Below are positions 11,901-64,000 of a DNA stretch of 64,000 nt, in pieces. Both the position numbers and the translations under genes were made by a program. Numbering within the stretch: the stretch's first letter is position 1; the number at the start of each line of letters is the position of its first letter. The notes beneath the pieces are model-generated. The model saw only the letters and a list, made by a program, of their open reading frames with translations. It made no database searches and was not told the DNA's origin. Source of the stretch: Trogon surrucura (taxonomy: Eukaryota; Chordata; Aves; Trogoniformes; Trogonidae); contig CM036636.1 in assembly GCA_020746105.1 (NCBI GenBank), positions 6,882,001-6,946,000 of the forward strand, in the 5' to 3' direction.

Positions 11901-14900
11901 CACCACAGCTCTCAATTTGAGTTGGTGTCCATGGTGATAAGGGAAGTCCCTGTCATGCTGGTTTAGTGGGCATGGTGTCTGGTGTCCCATCTGGACTTTG
12001 TGAGGTGGGAGGAGGGGACGACAGTCACTTCTGTCCTAGTGGGCTTCCTACAAAACCTTTATCTGCAGATAAAAGACTTGCAAAAGCAGTAGTTAACTGG
12101 CAGTGAAGGTTTGAGGCATTTGTACTCCCTGGGCAGATCTGGGCTCCTCTGTCCCAGCAAGGAAGGAACTTGAAGTGTGTGGGCTGGAGGGGCCAAGCCC
12201 GTGCTGCAGGGTTAGGGTGGCAAGCAGCGATCAAGTGTGAAGGGCTGGGGGCTGGCTGTGGCAGAAGGAACCTGGGATCAGCTTGGGGCTGCAGTGCTTC
12301 TGGAGGTGGCCCAGCAGCCAGACTGGCACAGCTCATCGCACGGGCATAGCTCGTTTCAGTCTTCCTTCTGGAAGAAATGAGACTATTCTCTGGAGGCCAT
12401 TTACTGTTGGCTCTGTGGACCTCCTGAGTCCTGATGCCCTAGTGCCTGCAGGTGGGGCTTTTTTGTGGGAGGAATGATCTCATTAATCTCAAGTGATGCT
12501 GCCCCAGTGCTACTGGTGCCAAAGATCCTGGTGTCCTGGGAAACTGCTCCTGCCTTCCTTATGAGTGTGGAGAGCAGCAGTGAGGAACTTGTGACCTGAG
12601 CAGGGAACAGCCTCAGCCCTCTGTCCACTCTAACCCCTGGAGGGGTTTTCTCCTGGACAGGCTGTGCATAAACTGTGCAGATGTTAATGATTTCTACCCT
12701 GAAGAATGTGGTGTTGTTGCTGAACACAGATCAAGTCATTAAGCTATGCTGGGCTCACTGGAGCTAGGCGGTGTGGGAGGGTAGAGACAGGAGCAAGACC
12801 CTGCTGCTTACAGCTGTGGGGGGGTGTTGCTGGCAGAGCACAGTGGTGGAGCTGGCTGTGCAAGTTGTGATCTGTTCTCTGAAGTTCCTGAAGGTTTTTG
12901 AGGTGGGGGTAGGGACAAGTGCCTAGAAGTGACCCAGGATTCCCTCTCTGGCCTGAGCAGGGTAAGGAGGAAAAATGGATAGTGTTGGGAGAGTGAGAGC
13001 CTGTTCCTTACCCCGAAATCCCCGTCCTCTCTTGGATGTACAATGTTCTGCAGCCTTTGCCTGTTCTATTTGTTAGCCCTCAAGAGTTTATCCAAGACTT
13101 TGAAATCTGAGATCAGAGTGCTTTTTGCAAGGACTAGGAGCCCTTGCTGGAAATAGGTGCCTGATCCGTGTGCTGTGTGTACTTAAGCAGAGATATGGAG
13201 AGCCGAAACCTTGGGTGAGCAAGAAGAGGGGGTTTCATGCAGTTATTCCAAAGGCACATGGAGTCCAGTCCTCCCACAAGCTGTTGCTGGGAAATCTGAG
13301 GTAACCAGGGACATCCCCCTTGCACTGGAATGTTAATGACAAGGTGTGGAGGGTTTCAACCCATTTTCAAGCCTCCTGGCACTGTTGCTCAGATGTGGCT
13401 CTCTGGGAATGGTGTGTAGGTCTTCTGGGTAATGCTGCATTCGTACGTACCCTCTAAGGTGTTTTCCTTTATATCTTTAACCTTGGGGATATTCTTCTAT
13501 TTCTACTTTAGGAATTTCTCTGTGATCCAAAGTTCAGTGATGAAGAAGATCTGGAGGAGAAGTTGGCAGTGTTCAAAGGTGAGAACTGGAGCGTTTCCTT
13601 GTCCTTTCAGCCTGACTACTTGCTCTGAACAGATTCTTTTCCTCAGCACTTGGATCTTACCAGCCTGAGATTCTCTGCCAAAGAGAAGTGACTGAGCTGG
13701 GATGGATGCCTCCCCCCTGCTTGTGGGATGTGGTGAAACTCCCCGGAGAGGTGGTTTTCCCACATGAGCCTTTGTGCTTCTCCCACTTGCAGGGCAGGGA
13801 CATGTCACCCTGCAGACGTCCTGCCTGGCAGCTGCTATTACTGCAAAACCCGCTGCGTGGGCAAAACCCTGGGGAGCAGCAAAGGAGAACAGTTTCTGTC
13901 TAGATACCTAGACAAACTAGCTGGTGTAATGGATGATGCAGTCAGTAGCTGGACTCTTTTTTCAATGAGTAGGAGGACATCTTCCCACAGAGCAGAGGTC
14001 TCTGCTACTTCCTGAAGGAGGTGGGGATTTTCTCCTTGAAAGTTTCTTCAGTCTGATCTGATCCTTCCCTTGGTACCAGAGGCAACGTCAGTAATGTTTC
14101 TCTAGTCCTGGCCAAAGCCTAAATCCTTTGAGCCATTTGCTGGGATGTGGGATAGAGAAACAGCTCAAAAACCTGGGGTCCTCTGGAGCTTGTACCCAAA
14201 GTGGTTACAGGAAAAGATTTGGCAGGACTGTCCTGGGTGCAACCACTTTCTTTCCAAGCAGCGGCTGAAGGCAGTTGAGCAAAAACATGCCTTCTGCGTC
14301 ACACTGCCCTCAAGGTTTGCCCTCAGCCTGGCTCTAACCAAATAAAACCTGACCTTGCTTCCATTTCAGGCATGGTCTGCTTTTTCCCTTTGAATTTTGG
14401 CTTTGCAATCCAGCGTGGAAGAAGCTAGCTGGGGTTTTGTGATCCCTTACCCTGCTGGGCACAGAGGAGCCTCCTGTGCTCCCCATTCTTTTTCTGTTGC
14501 CTTTTGTATGTCTTTGGCTTTTGGCTGCAGCCCCACATTATTTTTCCCATCACAATTGGAGCTCTTCAAACATTGCAACTGTAGGTCACAGGCACAGAAT
14601 TCCCCGTAACGAGAGCCTTTGGCATCTCCTCCCGCTGCCTCGTGAGTTTGCCTCCGTGGCCTGTCCTGTTCTCCGACGCCTCCTCCAACAATCAGCTCAT
14701 TGTGAGCCGATGGGGGAAGCATTTCTTTTCTGCCCTCCTCCCCGTTGCCCTCCCCAGCCGGGCAGCCCCCGTGCAGCGTTGGTGTAAATGCATTTACGAG
14801 GGGAGGGACCACACGTGGGTTTGCACCACCAAATCCCTGCAGCTGGGATGGGAGGGAAAGATGAATGTGCGAGCCGAGGCTCAGAGGACGATGATGTAAA

Positions 14901-17900
14901 GCTGCCTCTGTTCTCTGTGCTTTTGGCTGGGTGTCAGCTGAGAAGAAAAGAAAACATGTGCTGGGCAGAGACACGGCAGAGCAGGGTTTGTGTCCCTGAG
15001 CACATGCTGGGGTGCCTGACCCCTGCACTGGGAGGCTGCAGTTCATTTGCACAAGGTCATTATGGTGCGGCAAAGTGTGGAGAGAGCCAGTTCCACATCA
15101 CCTTGGCCCCTAAGCACCTGTGTGACAGCCTCAATTTCATCTAAGATCGCTTGCTTAATGCTTGAAGGGAGATGTTATTCCTGCCTGAAGCATGAACAGC
15201 TTTGGTTTGTATGTGATATTCCTGCAGGTCTGTCCTGGGCAGCTCCTGATAGCAGTAATACATTAGCTGAGACCTGGGTGAAGACATGCCAAGCCATTCC
15301 TCTGTCTGTGGCTTCCCATTAGTCCATTTAACCTTGGACTTGCCTTCAGAAAAACAGGTCCTGGGAAGGCTCCAACGTGTGAAATATCCCCTCTTCCCTT
15401 GGGCTCCTTAAATTAGCCTGCCACTTCTCTGTTCACACGCACCTTCTTGCCGGTGTCCCTGGAGCAGAGGCAAAAGATCTTTTCCCTTTGTGGAAAGGAG
15501 CAGCGTCTCAATTAATTTGAGTCCTCCGAGGCTGTTCTGGGCAGGAGGGCTAACTGCAGGGCAAGTGGAGATTTCTCCAGCTCAGCGCGGATGGATGGTG
15601 GCAGCAGGCATCTTGCTCTCCTCATTTAGCAGAACCCGAGATGACGGGGTTGCCCCCTGCAGTGCTAGGAGCTGTATTGTCTGTAAGACGGACAAATCCT
15701 TGCCTGAAGAGATTAAAGTCTAAATGGGGAACAGCTAGCAAGGGGGAGGGGAGTTAAGCACACAGGTGTGCCGCTTCAAAGGTCAGAAGTAGCACAGGAC
15801 TGAAATCCTGATTTTTCTAACTCAATTCAGTGCTCTGTCTGTTACAGCATGTGAGCTTTTGTCCTGCAAAGCTAACCAGACCTTCCTGAGCAGGTTCTGC
15901 CTTTCTCTGAGGATGTTGAGAGTTGCCCAATTCAGCAGTGTTTGACAGCGTGTTGGAAAGGGCAAACAACCTGCTCGAGCGTCACTGCTCCCAGGCATGT
16001 TCTTGGCTTTGCCCTTTTGATGTGGTCCTGGAGCATCTCTCCTGGAAGGTGCTGCTCTGGGAGTGCAGCACAGCGTTGGGAGGACTGTAGAGTCAGTCCC
16101 TTGCTACTGCAGGCAACTGCGTCAGTTAATCCCTCTCCTAATCCGATCAAGCTTCATTTTGGGAGTGCTCAGGGTTTTGTTTTCCTTGCTACTCCTTCTG
16201 GGAGGCTGTTCCAGAGCTTTGTTTTTCTGGCTGGAAGCCTTTTAATGCTACTCATAGCTAGCTGATACCTTGTTCTCATGCCAGTGTTTTCCTTCAGCTT
16301 AAATGAAAGGCAGTTACAATTAAAGAGCACTTAGCTCAATTTCAGGGCTATAGAGTTAAGGGTTCTAAAACCAGGTCTTGAGATGGTCTCCCTGTGAACT
16401 GTTTGCATTCAGCAGTGTATCAGTCTTATCCCCTAATCTTTTATTTCATTGCTCTGAGAAGGCACTGCTGCAGAGCCCTGCATAGGTCCCCTGCTCTAGC
16501 GTCCTCTTAACTTGCTTCTGTGTCTCTTCCAGAGAAGTACATGGAGTTTGACCTGAACAACCAAGGCGAGATTGGTGAGTGACTCAGGGATGCTCTGCTG
16601 GAAAAGCAGCAGCCTGCTGAGGTGGCATCTGCTGCTTCCCTCTGCACTGAAGTTGCAGTGGAGGAAAACCGTGTCCAGCCTTGCTTGGCTCTTGATCTCC
16701 AGCCAGAGGCTTCCTTAGCCCTGCAGCCCCTGCTTCTCATATTCCTCAGTCTCTCCTTAACCTCCTTCAAGATCTAAGCTCTTCTCAGTTCTGTTCTACT
16801 CCTGAGTTTCAGCCTAGCTCGTCCATTTTTCTGCTCTAAATGCTTTTTATCTTTTCCTCCTCTATTTTTTTTTTTCCCCCTCCACTGAGGCCACCTTTTC
16901 AATCCTCATCATTTCCAGAGCTGGGAAGCTGCAGTGCTTGGACAATCCTGGGTTTTGCCTGGCTCTAGGCAGGAGCTGTATAAAACCATGAACAATTCTA
17001 GCGCAGAGAAGCTCTTTGCTTTGCTGGGAGGGGAGCAGAGGGAAGCAAGGGACTTGGGTGTGAGTCTGGCTCAGCTGAGCGGCCCTGGTTTGGGCCCAAA
17101 AAGCATGAATTACGTAAAGATCAAGCCTTTTGCAGGCCTGGAGCTGAGGCTGGAGTGTAATCACTTGCATGCTGTGCCCTTCCAGGAGGCTGCTGCCTCG
17201 TTCCCCTCCTCCACCAGCCCTTGAGCTGAAGTAAAGCCTGTGGGGAGCTGGAGGAGCCTGACTCAGGCTGCGCTGCCTTTTCCGGGAGGGAAGGGGCCGC
17301 AGGTCTCAGCGGGCAGCAGAGCAATGGAAGGAAATGGCCTGTGGCGATGGGCAGGGACCCTGCTCCCCGCAGCCTGTTTGTCTCTGGCTTTAACTCCAGC
17401 ATTGCTTCCCCCCTCCCTGTCCTTGTGATTCTCGGCACCACGCTCTGAGCTAGAGAGCAGTGTCCCCAGGTGTCTGTGGAGCGCTTGGAGAGTTGTCCTT
17501 CTTCTCTGCATGTGGGGCTTTTATCTCGAGCTGCACAGATGGGGAGAGACGCTCTGTGCTGGGTGGTGCAGCAGCGGGCTGTACGGGGAGGCTTCTCTTG
17601 GCCTTCAGCAACAGTTCAGTGTTGTCAGCCCCAGAGCCTGCAGGTGAGGTGATCTGAAGTGGGAACTCATGCCTGTGTCCCTAATGTTGTTCTGTGCTCA
17701 GCGTGGTCACCTCTCAACAGCACCAATTGCCTTGCTCCTGCAGATTTGATGTCTGTCAAAAGGATGATGGAGAAGCTGGGGGCTCCGAAGACCCACCTAG
17801 AACTGAAAAAGATGATCTCTGAGGTGACTGGAGGTGTTAGCGAGACCATCTCGTACCAGGACTTCGTCAACGTGATGCTTGGGAAACGCTCTGCTGTGCT

Positions 17901-19631
17901 TAAACTGTGAGTGTCCCTGGGAGGGAGTGGGGGAAACACAGGACCAGAGCTCCCCCAGAAGTTGATCTGCCTGGTGGAGCTGTGTGTGCCTGGTGTTCGT
18001 GGAGCGGAGATGAGGACCCTTGTGAAGGGGGAGTCTGCAAGGAGACATGGGAGTGTGTAAGAGCCTGTGTCTGGGCTGAGCAGCGGGGAGCACTCGCAGC
18101 AGCACTGCCTGCAGCATGTTTGCGCAGGCTTCCTCCCCCGTGCTCCGTGTGGAGCCGTTCTCCCCCTTTGCTGAGGGTGTGCAGGCACTCGGCACCGCGG
18201 GACTTTCCGTCTCTTCCCTGTGGCTCCTGCTGGCTTTTGGGGACACGGGCTTCCCCTGCGAATGGCGGCAGGACGTGAGCAGTGAATGATGGTGCTGCCA
18301 AGACCAGCAGTGCTGGCTCCTATTTCCCACAGGACGTTCCCTCCCTGCCTGATTTTGGGGAGTTGGGCAGTGGACGGAGGGACGACACATGCTTGAAACA
18401 GCTGGCTTGGGCTGGGGGAGGTTTTCTGTGGTACAGGCTGCCAGCACCAGCCTCCCACGGCCCCCTCTGCCCTCTCGACAGGGCTCTGAAAGTCTTGCTG
18501 TAACAAATGGCTTCCAAACACTTGCTTGGCTCCATCTCCACCCCGTTAAAGCCTGGCTGTTCCTTTCACAGCCACAGAGACTGGCCTTGCTTTTGTGTCT
18601 GTAACCACCATGAATAGGAGCTGCTCCTCTCCATCCCCCTTGCCCCTTTCTGGAGGCAGCTTTAGAAACACAGCCAACTTCCAAGGCAGGTTGGGAGGAA
18701 GGATCTTGCTCCCATGTCTCACGTGGTCCCTCTAAGGCAGTATGAGTTTCTCCCCACTGATCCTGTGTCTGTGTGTTGGGATGCTCCTCTTCCCAAGCAC
18801 ACACAGACTTCTGACGCCCCTCCTCTTTCTTTCTTTCTCCATGGAAGTAGGCTGAGCCTGCAGCCTGTCCTGCATCTTTCATCCTTCCTCCCAACTACAG
18901 CAGCTTTCACAGATGGATCCCTTCTTTTGCTAACAGGCATCCCTTTGTCTATTGGACTCTTTAGAGCAGGAGCAGAAATGTAAAACTTGCCTCAAGAGCA
19001 GCGCAGCCCTTTGATCCAGCGGGGCAGCTGGCATTCCCAGCGTAGCTGCAGTCCTCAGGGAGGAAGACAGTGCTAGTGGTTGCAAAATGCTTGGGATTCT
19101 TCTAGCCACTGCCCTGCTCCTCTCCTCGACCCTCTTCCCTGGCTGTAATTGCTGTTGCTTGCTCAGTGTTGGCTTTTGAATGTTCTGCTGTGTGGGTATG
19201 TATGAGGTGAGCCAGGGACGGTGTTTGCTTTTTACGCATTAGGAGAACTTGGCGTGCAGTGTGTGTGCTCAGGGGATTTCGGAAGTACCTGTCTAAATAA
19301 AACATGCTAATCCTCTGGGCTCTGAGAGGAAAACTAGCAGAGGCTTTGGGAACCCACTCCTGGAAGGTGCTGGAAAAGCAAAGTTGCCTGCCAGGCTGGC
19401 AGCACTGCCCTCTGTTAATTGTCAGATGCCCTTTGCATAGGAGGCAGATGCTAGTTTTCAGCAGATAAAATAATCCCACCCCCCAATGATGGGCAAAGAT
19501 GCACTTGCTTTTTTTCATTGGTATTATCTGTTGTGTTTTGCAGGGTCATGATGTTTGAAGGAAAAGCCAATGAAAGCAACCCAAAACCTTCGGGTCCGCC
19601 TCCAGAGAGAGACATAGCCAGCCTCCCTTGA
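8583..19631 (+). CDS. AIF1L: allograft inflammatory factor 1-like (EF-hand protein, IBA2)
   Basis: Small cytosolic EF-hand protein; family members bind and bundle F-actin and localise to ruffles and focal sites. Exons: 8583-8660, 13512-13578, 16533-16574, 17744-17906, 19544-19631; total 438 bases, 145 residues plus TGA (19629-19631), against about 150 for the mammalian protein. The blocks [72 protein letters not shown] and [11 protein letters not shown] are diagnostic. The first EF-hand loop is [12 protein letters not shown], with Ser rather than Glu at position 12, as in the family; the second hand is degenerate. Exon 1 ends GRLEEINK, matching human exon 2, but the upstream residues ([18 protein letters not shown]) lack the usual GGKAFGLLKARQE. 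The start was chosen because the frame is open only from this ATG within the CpG island. Confidence 0.96.
8661..13511 (+). other. AIF1L: AIF1L intron 1 (4.85 kb)
   Basis: The largest AIF1L intron, with donor GTGGGG and acceptor CTTTAG. I looked for the missing KAFGLLKARQE-type coding segment and did not find it. The first 250 bases still belong to the CpG island and may contain control elements. No transposable element, RNA gene or second reading frame with splice support was recognised in the remainder. Confidence 0.6.
13579..19543 (+). other. AIF1L: AIF1L introns 2-4
   Basis: Introns 13579-16532, 16575-17743 and 17907-19543, all with GT-AG borders (donors GTGAGA, GTGAGT, GTGAGT). They are GC-rich and contain long chance reading frames on the minus strand, notably around 17.7-18.9 kb opposite exon 4, none with family resemblance. 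No repeat or RNA gene was recognised. Confidence 0.6.
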
Positions 19632-20839
19632 AGAGGACAGGCTGAAAACTTAGCACTGTTTGCTTTGCTGGTCTGTAACACAGGTTACCTCTGCTTTGTA
19701 ACTCTTTACTGTGGACAGTCCTAGTTTTCAACTAACCTGCCTTAGAGGAACTGCAAGGGAAGCTGGAGACCCCCGGATCACGTCTTTCTGCTGCATTCCT
19801 TAGCCAACTTGAGTTGTTAGACAGAAGCTGTAGCACCAATTGTAATGGGAGACCAAAAAAAAAAATAATCCCATGATCTAACTCTTTCCTCTGCCCTTCC
19901 TGCATGTCTCAGACAAGGAGCTACTTTCCTCCCAGCATATGGATTCAGAGCTGTGCTTGTCGCAACAGGTTCCTGAAGGGCCTCGCTGCCAGACACTGAG
20001 TGTTTCTCTGGCAGTGCCCCTGACAGCACCTTCACGGGTGCAAAGACGTAAGTGCCTTCACTGCTCCGTCTGACACTTCCTGACTTTTAGACTAGTTGTT
20101 CCCCTCCTGACCTCACTAAAACCCAAGTCGGGCTCCCCGCTCTGGGGCTAGGTGAGCATGGGAAGGTGTGTGGACACCAGAGGTCTGCCTGCAGGGTCTT
20201 TAAGCTTGGAGGTGGGCATGGCTGACTGCAGGGACATCTCCCGCCCGCTTCGTGGCTTTGCCCTGCAGTCAAATCTCAGTGGGTCCAACATGAGCCACTG
20301 CAAGAGGGTGTGATTAAAGCTACCTTAGGGCCCCCCTCCCTGATAAATCTCTCCTTGGAGCTGAGCTGGACGGGTGGTTGTCTGTCCTGTCCATCACGTG
20401 CAGAAACACGCCTGCTGCTCTGCCTTTGCAGCCCCTCGGGAAGGCCTAGGGGAAATGAAACCTTCGGCTGAGAGGCAGCTGGGTGCCTAAACTGAGAGCC
20501 CTGCCAGACCAGTGGCAGATGAGGATCTGTCTTCACGCAGCTGCTCTGCCCCTCTAATTTTTTGCTGATCTTCCTCTGTGTGTGTCAGCTCAGCTCCCTG
20601 GGGCTATCGGGTACATTTTCCTGATGGATAATCCCTCAAGTCTGCAAAATAAGAATAGCTGTAAGTATGGAGTATGAGCTGGTGCAGCTGGGACCATGCT
20701 ACCCACACTCTGGTTGCTGTGGTGATTCTTGCTCCATACACAATTTCTGGAATCCAGATGTTTGCTCTTTGCCCTTTCCCTACTCTTTTCTTAAGTGTTC
20801 TTGACAGCTTTTAACTTTTTTTTTTAAAAATCATGGTTT

Positions 20840-20845
20840 AATAAA
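20840..20845 (+). terminator. AATAAA poly(A) signal, AIF1L proximal
   Basis: Canonical hexamer in an A/T-rich context, about 1.2 kb after the AIF1L stop codon; a candidate for the shorter transcript form. Confidence 0.5.
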
Positions 20846-21020
20846 TAGTTTTTTAAAGGAAATACAGATGATTAACTCTACTAGGCTGATTGTTCCTGCC
20901 AAAGGCTGCATTTTTTTAAAAAAAAGACATGTTCTCACTACCGTTTGCATGAAAACCAAAACTGTAATGGAGAGAAAAAGTATGAGCAAAAAGCAGTACC
21001 GGTCTACTTTAAGGACTGAA

Positions 21021-21026
21021 AATAAA
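21021..21026 (+). terminator. AATAAA poly(A) signal, AIF1L distal
   Basis: Canonical hexamer followed by a GT-rich downstream element; the best candidate for the main AIF1L 3' end. Confidence 0.6.
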
Positions 21027-21045
21027 TTTTCTGAAGCTACACTGT

Positions 21046-22085
21046 GTGTCAGTGTATTTAGTTTAGCTGCCCTGAGCTCTGTGCACGATTGGTTGCAAAC
21101 TAAGTGAGCCGGCTTCCAAGCCTGTTAATATAAACCCTTAAATAGATCCTAGAGATAGGTTTGGATTGTGTTGATCTGATCTTTATCTGTAATGTCTGAC
21201 CAAATGCCATGGAGTTTGTTAGGAAATGTAGCGGCTACCTCCTGAAGGCTGGCTTTGTTCTGACTTACTGAAAGAAAGCAGCTGGTGGTGCTTGTTTTAA
21301 GGAAGAACTTGTTTATCAAGAGCAGACACTTGCACTGCTTCTCTTGAAAGAGTATTTTCTTTTTTTTTTCATCCTCCGCTCTTGAAGCAATTGCCTGAGG
21401 TTCTTGTCTGATGTGCGTTATCAAAATGGAGACCAGATTTCCTGAGGGAATGAATGGGTATACCTTTTCCATGTGTTCCTCAAAAGGACAGAATTGCCCT
21501 TAGATCAGAGCCCTGTGTCTGCTTTCTGCTGCCTGTTAGCCTCTGGGAATGCACCTGCTTTTTCTGGGCTGTGCGTGTTAAAGCTGTTGTTTTGTTAGAA
21601 ATTAAAGGGAGCGTATTCACACGAGGGAAATTTGGATGTGGTTTGCCACAGTTCAGGTCACTGCCCAGAGCCATCGCTGTTCTGTCTCTGTGGAAATCCT
21701 TGTCCTTCTAGTCCTGGTAAAGAGAAGCACAACCTGCTAAAGCTGGAAGCAGCCCCTTTCAACACGTCCTTGTCCTCACAGGACTACGTGCTAAGGTGAT
21801 GCACCCCCTGTGCTGGCAGAGGCGGAGCTGAACCCCTGAACTTGAGGCAGGAGGGGGCAAGGAAAGAAACCCAGGTCCTGCTTTCACCAAAGATGACACA
21901 CGCTGCTCTTGTGGGTCCCTGGGGCACAGTGCGGCTGTCCCCGCTCCCAGAGCTGCCATATCTCCAGCCCAGCTGCATGAACTGGAAGTTTCCAGTGCTC
22001 CCACTGCGGTTCGCAGTCAGCGAGCAGGATTTGCCTAGAGCTGCAGCGATCCTGGATACTGTGGGAAAAACATCAAAGCCCTTTG
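21046..22085. other. AIF1L-NUP214 intergenic region
   Basis: About 1 kb between the AIF1L poly(A) site and the CR1 fragment near the NUP214 promoter. No splice-supported reading frame, RNA gene or repeat was recognised. Confidence 0.6.
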
Positions 22086-22368
22086 CCATAGAGTCATGGA
22101 AGGGGTTGGAAGAGACCTCTAAAGCTCCTCTAGCCCAACCCTGCAGTGAGCAGGGACACCTTTAACTGGATCGGGTCGCTCAGAGCCTCACTGAGCCTGA
22201 CCCCGAATGTCTCCAGGGATGGGGCCTCCACATCCTCCCTGGGCAACCCGTGCCGGCCTTTCACCACCCCCACAGCAAAGAACATCCAACCTAAGCCTAA
22301 GGCCGGAACATCCAACCTAAATCTGCCTCACTCCGGTTTGAAACCATTGCCCCCCTCCTATCATTGCA
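22086..22368 (-). mobile_element. CR1 LINE 3' fragment, minus orientation
   Basis: The + strand reads as the reverse complement of the CR1 3' region: it starts near GAGTCATGGAAGGGGTTGG, continues through GAGACCTCTAAAGCTCC, CCCTGCAGTGAGCAGGGACA, GGGGCCTCCACATCCTCCCT and GGGCAACCCGTGCC, and ends near CCTATCATTGCAGG. This identifies it as the dominant avian non-LTR retrotransposon, 5'-truncated as usual. Divergence and an internal 26-base duplication suggest an older copy. It ends directly at the upstream edge of the NUP214 CpG island. Confidence 0.85.
22281..22320 (+). repeat. 26-base tandem duplication inside the CR1 copy
   Basis: The 14-base word AACATCCAACCTAA occurs at 22281-22294 and again at 22307-22320, offset by 26 bases, giving two partial units. 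In CR1 relatives this word normally occurs once, so it is probably a local slippage duplication after insertion. Confidence 0.7.
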
Positions 22369-22783
22369 GGCTCTTGCGAGCCAAGGGCTGGGGGACCGGG
22401 CGGAGCAGCTCTCTCTCGGCCTCCGCCGGCAGCCGGCACCGCCCCCGGGCAGCCCGGGCTCAGCCCCTTCGGGCTCCGACCCCTCAGGGGCCCCGGGCAG
22501 CCCCTCCGGGGCGGCATCTCAGGGCGGAGAAGGGCCGGCGGGCGCGGCCGGCAGCAACCACTGCAGCCGGGTCAGGTCCTTCCTCAGAACATCAGAGGAT
22601 GGTGGGCAGGATCGGTTCGATGAGCGCAGCCGCTCGCCGAGCCCCGCCGCGGGGGGCGGGCGCTGCCACTCCCGCAGGAGGGTCGCAGCAGCAGCCGTAG
22701 GGCGGGGCCTCTTGGAGGATTCCTGCCGCCGCGGACTATGGAGTGCTGTGGCTAGAGCGGCCTCTGTGGTTAGAGCGGCCCCG

Positions 22784-22797
22784 CCGGAAGCGGAAGT
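22784..22797 (+). promoter_or_regulatory. tandem ETS-family binding motifs
   Basis: CCGGAAGCGGAAGT contains two overlapping GGAA cores in the orientation typical of GABP/ELK-type sites in housekeeping promoters. It lies about 75-90 bases before the NUP214 ATG. Function is inferred from motif and position. Confidence 0.5.
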
Positions 22798-22872
22798 AGA
22801 CGCCGTGGCGGGCGCGCGGGGGTTTCCCGGCGGTGCGCAGGGAGCGCGGGCCGCGGGGCTGCGGGCGCCGCC

Positions 22873-64000
<41,128 letters not shown>

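Larger units (their letters stand above)
19632..21045 (+). other. AIF1L: AIF1L 3' untranslated region
   Basis: A long 3'UTR follows the stop codon, as is usual for AIF1L. Two AATAAA hexamers are present, at 20840-20845 and 21021-21026. The distal one is followed within about 20 bases by a GT-rich stretch (TGTGTGTCAGTGT), a good downstream element, so cleavage near 21040 is likely; use of the proximal site would shorten the UTR by about 180 bases. Confidence 0.7.

Noticed and set aside
17667-18894. Long minus-strand frames (284 and 365 codons) opposite AIF1L exon 4 and intron 4
   Set aside because: GC-rich shadow of the conserved EF-hand exon and flanking intron; no family resemblance or splice logic.

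Overview
This is vertebrate nuclear DNA, almost certainly from a bird. It carries spliced genes with GT-AG introns, CpG-island promoters and CR1 LINE fragments, and the introns are compact. All three protein genes are on the + strand in the order LAMC3 - AIF1L - NUP214, the same order as on human 9q34. The species cannot be fixed from the sequence; the CR1 copies and the small introns point to Aves. LAMC3, AIF1L and the NUP214 promoter lie in GC-rich DNA. Beyond about 23.5 kb the NUP214 introns are clearly more AT-rich (judged by eye).

Region by region: (1) 1-7.95 kb is the 3' part of LAMC3 (laminin gamma-3). Sixteen exons encode the last laminin-EGF modules and the whole C-terminal coiled coil, followed by a 3'UTR. 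(2) 8.1-21.05 kb is complete AIF1L (allograft inflammatory factor 1-like), with a CpG-island promoter, five coding exons and a long 3'UTR with two poly(A) signals. Its first exon is diverged from the usual AIF1/AIF1L N-terminus. (3) 21.05-22.4 kb is a short intergenic gap holding a CR1 fragment. (4) 22.4 kb to the window end is NUP214, the cytoplasmic FG nucleoporin. Thirty-four coding exons could be joined in one unbroken frame of about 2,058 codons; the last is cut by the window edge. The first 11 exons encode the N-terminal beta-propeller and its extension, exons 12-15 a Ser/Pro-rich linker, exons 16-21 the coiled-coil region, and the rest the FG-repeat domain, including one 1,767-base exon.

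The three genes do not form a pathway: LAMC3 is extracellular matrix, AIF1L is a cytosolic EF-hand actin-associated protein, and NUP214 is a nuclear pore component. Two further CR1 insertions lie in NUP214 introns; one keeps an open C-terminal ORF2 frame.

The least explained signal is on the minus strand inside the last two NUP214 introns (about 58.6-61.1 kb). Several GC-richer open segments bounded by canonical acceptor and donor sites join in one frame and may be an unrecognised nested antisense gene or its remnant. Other points of note are a GC-AG intron followed by a NAGNAG acceptor in the FG region, a frame-forced weak donor at NUP214 exon 27, and a Pro-to-Leu change in the nidogen-binding motif of laminin gamma-3. 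No structural RNA gene, CRISPR array or prokaryotic feature was seen.
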